In this document: piece by piece, positions 12,753 through 17,287 of the stretch
Layout of the letters: each line of letters begins with the position of its first letter
Numbering within the stretch: the first letter of the stretch is position 1
Source: JALYNX01 sp040905925
Lineage (GTDB): Bacteria; Actinomycetota; Acidimicrobiia; Spongiisociales; ZC4RG35
DNA length: 17,287 bases
Assembly (NCBI GenBank): GCA_040905925.1
Contig: JBBDQO010000120.1
Coordinates: forward strand, 1-17,287
Direction: 5' to 3'
Program-made: the position numbers and the translations under genes
Notes under the pieces: model-generated
Seen by the model: the letters and a program-made list of their open reading frames with translations, nothing else
Database searches by the model: none
Told to the model about the DNA's origin: nothing

Positions 12753-14027
12753 ATGCCAGCCACCGTAGTCCTGGGTGCCCAATGGGGTGACGAGGGGAAG
12801 GGTCGGGTTGTCGACTATTTCGCCGAGAAGGCCGACTTCGTCGTCCGTTTCCAGGGTGGGAACAACGCCGGGCACACCATCGTCGTCGGTGACCAGCGGC
12901 TGGCGCTGTCGCTGATCCCCTCCGGGATCCTCTACCCCCACTGCACCCCGGTCATCGCCTCGGGTACGGTCATCGACCCCAAGGTGCTGCTCGAGGAGAT
13001 GGAGATGGTGGCGGCCCGCGGTCTCGACCCTTCCCGGGTCCGGATCTCCTCCAACGCCCATCTGATCATGCCCTATCACCGAAAGCTCGATGCGATGATC
13101 GAGCGCTACCTGGGAAAGAACCAGATCGGCACCACCAAACGTGGCATCGGCCCCGCCTACACCGACAAGTACGCACGGGTCGGGATTCGGGTGCAGGACC
13201 TCTTCGACGCCAAGATCTTCAGGGAGAAGGTGGAGGCGGCCCTCGACGAGAAGAACCGGGTCCTTCCCCGGATCTACAACTCCCTGCCGATGGACCCCGA
13301 GGAGATCGTGACCGAGTACCTCGGTTACGCCCGGCGCCTCGGTCCCCATGTGGCCGACACCTCGCTGCTGATCTGGGAGGGACTACAGGCGGGCAAGGAG
13401 GTGCTCTTCGAAGGGGCCCAGGGAACCCTGCTCGACATCGACCACGGCACCTATCCGTTCGTCACCTCCTCCAACCCCACGGCCGGTGGAGCGGTGGTGG
13501 GAACCGGGATCGGTCCCAAGGCGATCGGGGAGGTGATCGGGGTTGCCAAGGCCTACATATCGCGGGTCGGCACCGGGCCATTCCCCACCGAGCTCCATGA
13601 CGAAGTGGGTGACACCATGATCGAGCTGGGCGGTGAGTACGGGACCGTCACCGGGCGGCGGAGACGTTGTGGATGGCTCGACCTGGTGGCCCTTCGTTAT
13701 GCGGCACGGGTCAACACCTTCACCAGCCTCTTCCTGACCAAGATGGACATCCTGTCTGCCTTCGACACCATCAAGGTGGCCACCGCCTATCAGAGCGGCG
13801 GGGAGAGATATGACCACTTTCCATCCCAGCAGAGCGTGCTCTATCACTGTGAGCCGATCTACGACGTGATGCCGGGTTGGCGAGAGGACATCACCGGGGT
13901 TCGGTCCTTCAGGGACCTCCCCGGCCCGGCCCGGGATTATGTGGAATACGTCAGGAAGGCGGTGGGAGTCCCCATCGCCTGGGTGTCGGTGGGCCCGGAG
14001 CGCAGTCAACTCATCGAAGTCGCATGA
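12753..14027 (+). CDS. purA: Adenylosuccinate synthetase
   Basis: Joins IMP and aspartate with GTP to give adenylosuccinate, the first committed step to AMP. The 424-residue reading from ATG 12753 (MPATVVLGAQWGDEGKG) matches the family start exactly; the open frame further upstream is leader. GDEGKG sits at 12-17, with catalytic Asp13 and, in GNNAGHT, His41, the same numbers as E. coli PurA. GTTKRGIGPAYTDK, the GAQGTLLDIDHGTYPFVTSS block and TGRRRRCGW are all present. No Shine-Dalgarno precedes the ATG. Its stop overlaps the purD start as ATGA (14024-14027), so the two are an operon. Divergent from glnA. Confidence 0.97.
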   Translation: MPATVVLGAQWGDEGKGRVVDYFAEKADFVVRFQGGNNAGHTIVVGDQRLALSLIPSGILYPHCTPVIASGTVIDPKVLLEEMEMVAARGLDPSRVRISSNAHLIMPYHRKLDAMIERYLGKNQIGTTKRGIGPAYTDKYARVGIRVQDLFDAKIFREKVEAALDEKNRVLPRIYNSLPMDPEEIVTEYLGYARRLGPHVADTSLLIWEGLQAGKEVLFEGAQGTLLDIDHGTYPFVTSSNPTAGGAVVGTGIGPKAIGEVIGVAKAYISRVGTGPFPTELHDEVGDTMIELGGEYGTVTGRRRRCGWLDLVALRYAARVNTFTSLFLTKMDILSAFDTIKVATAYQSGGERYDHFPSQQSVLYHCEPIYDVMPGWREDITGVRSFRDLPGPARDYVEYVRKAVGVPIAWVSVGPERSQLIEVA

Positions 14028-15262
14028 GGGTGCTGCTGGTGGGTAGCGGGGGCCGTGAACATGCCCTGGGATGGAAGCTGGCCCGGTCAGCCCGGGTTGA
14101 CGAGCTGATCTCTCTCCCCGGGAACCCCGGTCTCGCCGAGTTGGGGCCAACCGTGGAAGGGATCGCGGCCACAGATGTCGGCGCCATCGCCGCCATGGCC
14201 CGGGTTCATGATGTGGACCTGGTGGTCATCGGCCCCGAGGCGCCGTTGGCGGCCGGGGTGGTGGATGCCGTGTCCCGGCTCGGGATTCCGGTGTTCGGCC
14301 CCACTCGGGCCGCCGCCAGGCTCGAGTCGTCGAAGGGCTTCGCCAAGGAGGTCATGCGCAAGGCCGGTGTCGCCACCCCGGCATCTGGATCCTTCGCCAG
14401 CCCGACCGAGGCCCACCAATACCTCGATGAGATGGACGGCCCCTTCGTGGTGAAGGCCGACGGCCTGGCCGCAGGCAAGGGTGTCCTCGTCACCGGTTCC
14501 AGAGAGGAGGCAGACGCCTGGGTCGATCGCTGTTTCGACGGAGGCTTTGGCGAAGCCGGGTCGTCGGTCCTGATTGAGCATTTCCTGCAAGGCCCCGAAG
14601 TCAGCGTCTTCGCGGTCTGCACCGAGCACGGCGCCCTGCCCCTGGCCCCGGCCCGCGACTACAAGCGGTTGCTCGATGGGGATGCCGGCCCCAACACCGG
14701 CGGGATGGGCTCCTATTCACCGGTCGATGACCTACCCCCCGATCTTCTCGACCATGTGATGACCAGGGTCGTCGAGCCCACCCTGGGACAAATGGCTGAG
14801 GATGGGACTCCGTTCACCGGTTTTCTTTACGCGGGGTTGGTGCTCACCGCGACCGGGCCCCAGGTGCTGGAGTTCAACGTGCGGCTGGGAGATCCCGAGA
14901 CCCAGGCCGTGCTCCCCCGTCTCAAGTCGGACCTGGTCGACGTGCTGGAGGGCTCTCCCCCGCTCTGGTCGGATACGGCGACGGTCAATGTGGTCCTGGC
15001 CGCCCGTGGCTACCCGGAGTCACCGCTGGCTGGCGAGGTGATCAGAGGTCTCGCTGACATTCCGGACGACGTGCTCGTCTTTCACGGCGGGACGCGAAGG
15101 GACGGGAAGCGTTTGGTGGTGAATGGAGGCCGGGTGCTCAACCTGGTAGGCATCGGCGCCTCGATCGCCCAAGCTCGGGAGCGGGCCTATGAGGCGGTGT
15201 CGGCGGTGAGCTGGTCCGGGATGCAATACCGGAGTGACATCGCCTGGGACGCTCAGTCGTAG
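14024..15262 (+). CDS. purD: Phosphoribosylamine-glycine ligase (GAR synthetase)
   Basis: Second step of purine synthesis: couples glycine to phosphoribosylamine with ATP. 412 residues starting MRVLLVGSGGREHALGWKLA, the standard PurD N-terminus (GSGGREHA at 7-14). The ATP-grasp centre reads FVVKADGLAAGKGVLV (141-156), and ARDYKRLLDGDAGPNTGGMG (210-229) is the typical family signature. ATG 14024 overlaps the purA stop, so it is translated after purA. It is not fused to purN or purM as in some lineages. The 3' end overlaps the convergent alkB-like gene by 10 bp (15253-15262), so both stops lie inside the other gene. Confidence 0.97.
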   Translation: MRVLLVGSGGREHALGWKLARSARVDELISLPGNPGLAELGPTVEGIAATDVGAIAAMARVHDVDLVVIGPEAPLAAGVVDAVSRLGIPVFGPTRAAARLESSKGFAKEVMRKAGVATPASGSFASPTEAHQYLDEMDGPFVVKADGLAAGKGVLVTGSREEADAWVDRCFDGGFGEAGSSVLIEHFLQGPEVSVFAVCTEHGALPLAPARDYKRLLDGDAGPNTGGMGSYSPVDDLPPDLLDHVMTRVVEPTLGQMAEDGTPFTGFLYAGLVLTATGPQVLEFNVRLGDPETQAVLPRLKSDLVDVLEGSPPLWSDTATVNVVLAARGYPESPLAGEVIRGLADIPDDVLVFHGGTRRDGKRLVVNGGRVLNLVGIGASIAQARERAYEAVSAVSWSGMQYRSDIAWDAQS

Positions 15263-15855
15263 CTGTGGCGGAACATGAGAGCGATTCGGGGTGGCGCCGA
15301 GGCCACCTTCGGGATCGTGTGCTCCCACAGACGCTGGCAGGCGCCACCCATCACCAGGAGGTCTCCGCCACCGAGATCGAAGGCCCTGGACTCGCCTCCA
15401 CCTTTCGGCCTGATAAGAAATCGTCTCGGCCCGCCCAGGGAAACCGTGGCCACGATCGAGTGGGGGAGCTCGCGGGAGATGCGATCCCCGTGCCAGGCGA
15501 CCGAGTCGGCACCGATGCGGTACCACCCGGCGCTGACCCGATCCATGCTGACCCGGTAGCGATCGGATAGGAGATCCACCATCGATTCCAATACCGGATG
15601 CGAGCCGGCATCGACATGGCCGACGAGACGGGGCGTCCTCACCATCTTCTCGTACATCCGCACCTCGGGCTGCTGCCATTCCACGGTCTCGGTGAGGAAG
15701 CCGAACAACCTGGCGTCACCGGCCAGCCAATCCGGGGCGAAGTCGAGCCAGCTGAGAGGATCAAGGTCGATTCGTTGCAGACCACCGAAATCGGCGTTCG
15801 GCCGGGGATCGGTGTCCCCGAATAGCGACGGTTGGATTGCATCGATAACGAACAT
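15253..15855 (-). CDS. AlkB-like 2-oxoglutarate/Fe(II) dioxygenase, probable DNA/RNA alkylation repair
   Basis: 200 residues. The iron ligands are visible as His122 and Asp124 in WHGDR and His179 in WEHTIPK; Arg190 and Arg196 (RIALMFR) stand for the 2-oxoglutarate-binding pair of the E. coli RxNxTxR motif. The Asn and Thr of that motif are Ala192 and Met194 here, a variation that weakens comparison with E. coli AlkB but is compatible with the fold. The family removes methyl groups from 1-methyladenine and 3-methylcytosine by oxidation. A near-perfect LexA box covers its start codon (15849-15862), and a TATCAT hexamer (15868-15863) lies 7 bp before the ATG, suggesting a leaderless transcript that LexA could block. 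It overlaps purD at its 3' end and diverges from purE. Confidence 0.85.
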   Translation of the reverse strand: MFVIDAIQPSLFGDTDPRPNADFGGLQRIDLDPLSWLDFAPDWLAGDARLFGFLTETVEWQQPEVRMYEKMVRTPRLVGHVDAGSHPVLESMVDLLSDRYRVSMDRVSAGWYRIGADSVAWHGDRISRELPHSIVATVSLGGPRRFLIRPKGGGESRAFDLGGGDLLVMGGACQRLWEHTIPKVASAPPRIALMFRHSYD

Positions 15856-15862
15856 ATGTTCG
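15849..15862. promoter_or_regulatory. Candidate LexA (SOS) box at the alkB-like start
   Basis: CGAACATATGTTCG is a perfect 14-bp palindrome that fits the gram-positive/actinobacterial LexA site CGAAC-n4-GTTCG. It covers the ATG of the alkB-like gene (15855-15853) and lies 1 bp from a -10-like TATCAT (15868-15863); a poor -35 (AATGAC) is found 17 bp further up. LexA binding here should block transcription of the alkB-like gene. The purE start is 46 bp away on the other side, so an effect on purE is possible but less likely. Confidence 0.65.
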
Positions 15863-15908
15863 ATGATAGCGGACCTGGAGGTTGAGTCATTCGGTTACCG
15901 TCCCGGTG

Positions 15909-16373
15909 ATGTCTCACAAGGTCGCCATCGTCATGGGCTCCGGTTCGGACCGACCGGTCATGGAGAAGGCCGGGGCTGTGCTGGAACAGTTCGGCATCGA
16001 GCAGGTGACGCGCGTGCTTTCAGCACACAAGACACCGGATCAGGCGATCGAGTTCGCTGCGACTGCCGCCGACCAGGGCTTTGAGGTGATCATCGCCGGG
16101 GCGGGGAAGGCGGCGCATCTTGCCGGGATCATGGCCGCCAAGTCGCTACTCCCGGTCATCGGGGTTCCGCTCAATGCATCCCTCGACGGGATCGACGCCC
16201 TGCTCGCGACGATGCAAATGCCGACTGGGATACCGGTGGCGACGGTGGCTATCGATGGGGCCCAGAACGCGGCGCTGCTCGCGGTTGCGATCCTCGCCAT
16301 CAACGATGGCGCCCTTCGCCAGAAACTGTCCGACTACCGGGCCGATCTCGCCAAGAAGACGCTGGCCGGATAG
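15909..16373 (+). CDS. purE: N5-carboxyaminoimidazole ribonucleotide mutase / AIR carboxylase catalytic subunit
   Basis: Moves CO2 onto the imidazole ring in purine synthesis. 154 residues from the ATG at 15909; a TTG at 15882 is open but unlikely because its upstream GGAGG touches it with no spacer. MGSGSD (9-14), SAHKTP (38-43, His40 is the catalytic His) and the AGAGKAAHLAG loop (63-73) are present. That loop has Lys and Ala where E. coli PurE has Gly and Pro (AGAGGAAHLPG). The partner purK is not in the window. It diverges from the alkB-like gene and is followed by gcdH 32 bp later on the same strand. Confidence 0.93.
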   Translation: MSHKVAIVMGSGSDRPVMEKAGAVLEQFGIEQVTRVLSAHKTPDQAIEFAATAADQGFEVIIAGAGKAAHLAGIMAAKSLLPVIGVPLNASLDGIDALLATMQMPTGIPVATVAIDGAQNAALLAVAILAINDGALRQKLSDYRADLAKKTLAG

Positions 16374-16375
16374 AG

Positions 16376-16391
16376 ATCCGCAGATGCGGAT
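16376..16391 (+). repeat. Short stem-loop between purE and gcdH
   Basis: ATCCGC-AGAT-GCGGAT, right after the purE stop and 14 bp before the gcdH ATG. The 6-bp stem and the lack of a T-tract make it a weak terminator at best. It could also be an operator in the gcdH promoter. Confidence 0.35.
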
Positions 16392-16405
16392 ACCATTCGT
16401 CCCGC

Positions 16406-17287
16406 ATGAGTGACATCGTCCTCGAAAAGCCCGATCCCCGGGACTTCCTCGATATCGACTCCCTCCTCTCCGACGAGGAGAAACTGCTGCGGGGCACGGT
16501 CCGTGACTACGTGCAAAAGGAGATCGTCCCCCACGTCGGTGATTGGTGGGAGGAGAGCCAACTGCCTCAGGCCGAGCTGGCCAAGGCGTTCGGCGAGATA
16601 GGCCTCCTCGGCATGCATCTCGAGGGTTACGGCTGTGCCGGGACCTCGGCGACGGCCTACGGCCTGGCCTGTCTCGAGTTGGAGGCGGGTGACTCCGGCA
16701 TCCGCTCGTTCGTGTCGGTGCAGGGCTCGCTGGCGATGTTCCCCATATGGAAGTTCGGCTCCGAGGAGCAGAAGGAAACCTGGCTGCCGCGGATGGCGAC
16801 CGGCGAGGTCATCGGCTGCTTCGGTCTGACCGAGGCCGACTCCGGTTCGGACCCGGCCTCGATGAGAACCAATGCCAAGCGGGACGGATCCGACTGGGTG
16901 ATCAATGGGACCAAGATGTGGATCACCAACGGCTCGATCGCAGACATCGCCGTTGTCTGGGCCCGCACCGACGACGGGGTCCGTGGGTTCATCGTTCCCA
17001 CCGACACCCCGGGTTTCTCGGCGCCTGAGATCAAGAAGAAGGCTTCATTGCGGGCCTCGGTCACCTCCGAGTTGATCCTCAACGAGGTGAGGGTGCCCGA
17101 TGAGTTCGTCCTGCCCGGTGTGGCTTCGATGCGGGGACCGCTGTCCTGTCTCAACGAGGCCAGGTTCGGGATCGCCTTCGGAGCGATCGGAGCGGCTCGC
17201 GCTTGTTACGAGTCGGCCCTCGAGTACTCCATCGAACGTCGCCAGTTCGATCAGCCGATCGCGTCGTTCCAGCTCACGCAGAAGAAA
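16406..17287 (+). CDS. gcdH: Acyl-CoA dehydrogenase, glutaryl-CoA dehydrogenase type (3' end outside window)
   Basis: The first 294 codons are present; the usual length is near 390-400. Residues 13-100 hold the N-terminal helical domain, with IDSLLSDEEKLLRGTVRDYV (17-36) and GYGCAGTSATAYGL (75-88) as in glutaryl-CoA dehydrogenases. CFGLTEADSGSDPASM (138-153) is the FAD/substrate block and WVINGTKMWITNG (164-176) the beta-domain. Glu93, Arg100 and Ser104 (ELEAGDSGIRSFVS) line up with Glu87, Arg94 and Ser98 that bind the glutaryl carboxylate in human GCDH, which argues for glutaryl-CoA rather than a simple acyl-CoA. The catalytic Glu lies past the window edge. The enzyme makes crotonyl-CoA and CO2 in lysine/tryptophan breakdown. 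No Shine-Dalgarno precedes the ATG. Confidence 0.9.
   Translation, partial: MSDIVLEKPDPRDFLDIDSLLSDEEKLLRGTVRDYVQKEIVPHVGDWWEESQLPQAELAKAFGEIGLLGMHLEGYGCAGTSATAYGLACLELEAGDSGIRSFVSVQGSLAMFPIWKFGSEEQKETWLPRMATGEVIGCFGLTEADSGSDPASMRTNAKRDGSDWVINGTKMWITNGSIADIAVVWARTDDGVRGFIVPTDTPGFSAPEIKKKASLRASVTSELILNEVRVPDEFVLPGVASMRGPLSCLNEARFGIAFGAIGAARACYESALEYSIERRQFDQPIASFQLTQKK

Noticed and set aside
1..17287. Search by eye for tRNA genes, CRISPR repeats, transposases and rRNA
   Set aside because: None seen. The element does not appear to sit at a tRNA gene, at least on the border visible here.

Overview
The window looks like a high-GC actinobacterial chromosome carrying the right-hand part of an integrated mobile element. 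The host side encodes type I glutamine synthetase, purA-purD, purE, an Eis-like acetyltransferase with a C-terminal Phe, an Nfu N-terminal-domain protein, several membrane-anchored proteins with no clear family, and a glutaryl-CoA-type acyl-CoA dehydrogenase. Many host genes lack a Shine-Dalgarno sequence, and a gram-positive/actinobacterial-type LexA box is present. An Acidimicrobiia-like organism is my best guess, inferred from protein style and not from any rRNA marker.

Positions 1-5942 are accessory DNA. A small membrane protein (12-260) and a HEPN/TIGR02391-type protein (399-1151) are on the plus strand. Facing them is a minus-strand module that starts at 5805 and runs left to a terminator near 1345-1374. 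Its genes encode proteins of 54, 259, 46, 64 and 92 aa, then a 438-aa RepA/AAA_25-like RecA-fold ATPase, then 112, 83 and 84 aa. Five junctions were read at base level: four are ATGA overlaps. The ATPase gene is followed by a 391-bp non-coding stretch with a long imperfect hairpin and five copies of GTACGAA in about 100 bp. This is a good candidate for the replication origin or a control region of the element. No integrase, relicase or structural gene is in view, so the element must continue left of the window.

The right edge of the element is visible. Gene hyuA (7948-6047) overlaps by ATGA the start of a DNA-alkylation-repair (AlkD-family) gene that keeps only about 36 codons. The AlkD-like reading breaks off at about 5943, at the point where homologs continue with a Pro-Phe-type segment. 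The simplest reading is that the element integrated into the 5' part of alkD.

Positions 6047-17287 are host chromosome: hyuA; nfu-N-domain gene; two membrane-anchored proteins of unknown function, the second translationally coupled to the eis-like gene; convergent eis-like and glnA genes separated by a striking pair of perfect palindromes; divergent purA-purD; alkB-like dioxygenase convergent with purD and preceded by a candidate LexA box; purE; and the first 294 codons of a glutaryl-CoA dehydrogenase. The purine genes supply AMP and IMP synthesis steps, and glnA supplies the glutamine that this pathway consumes.
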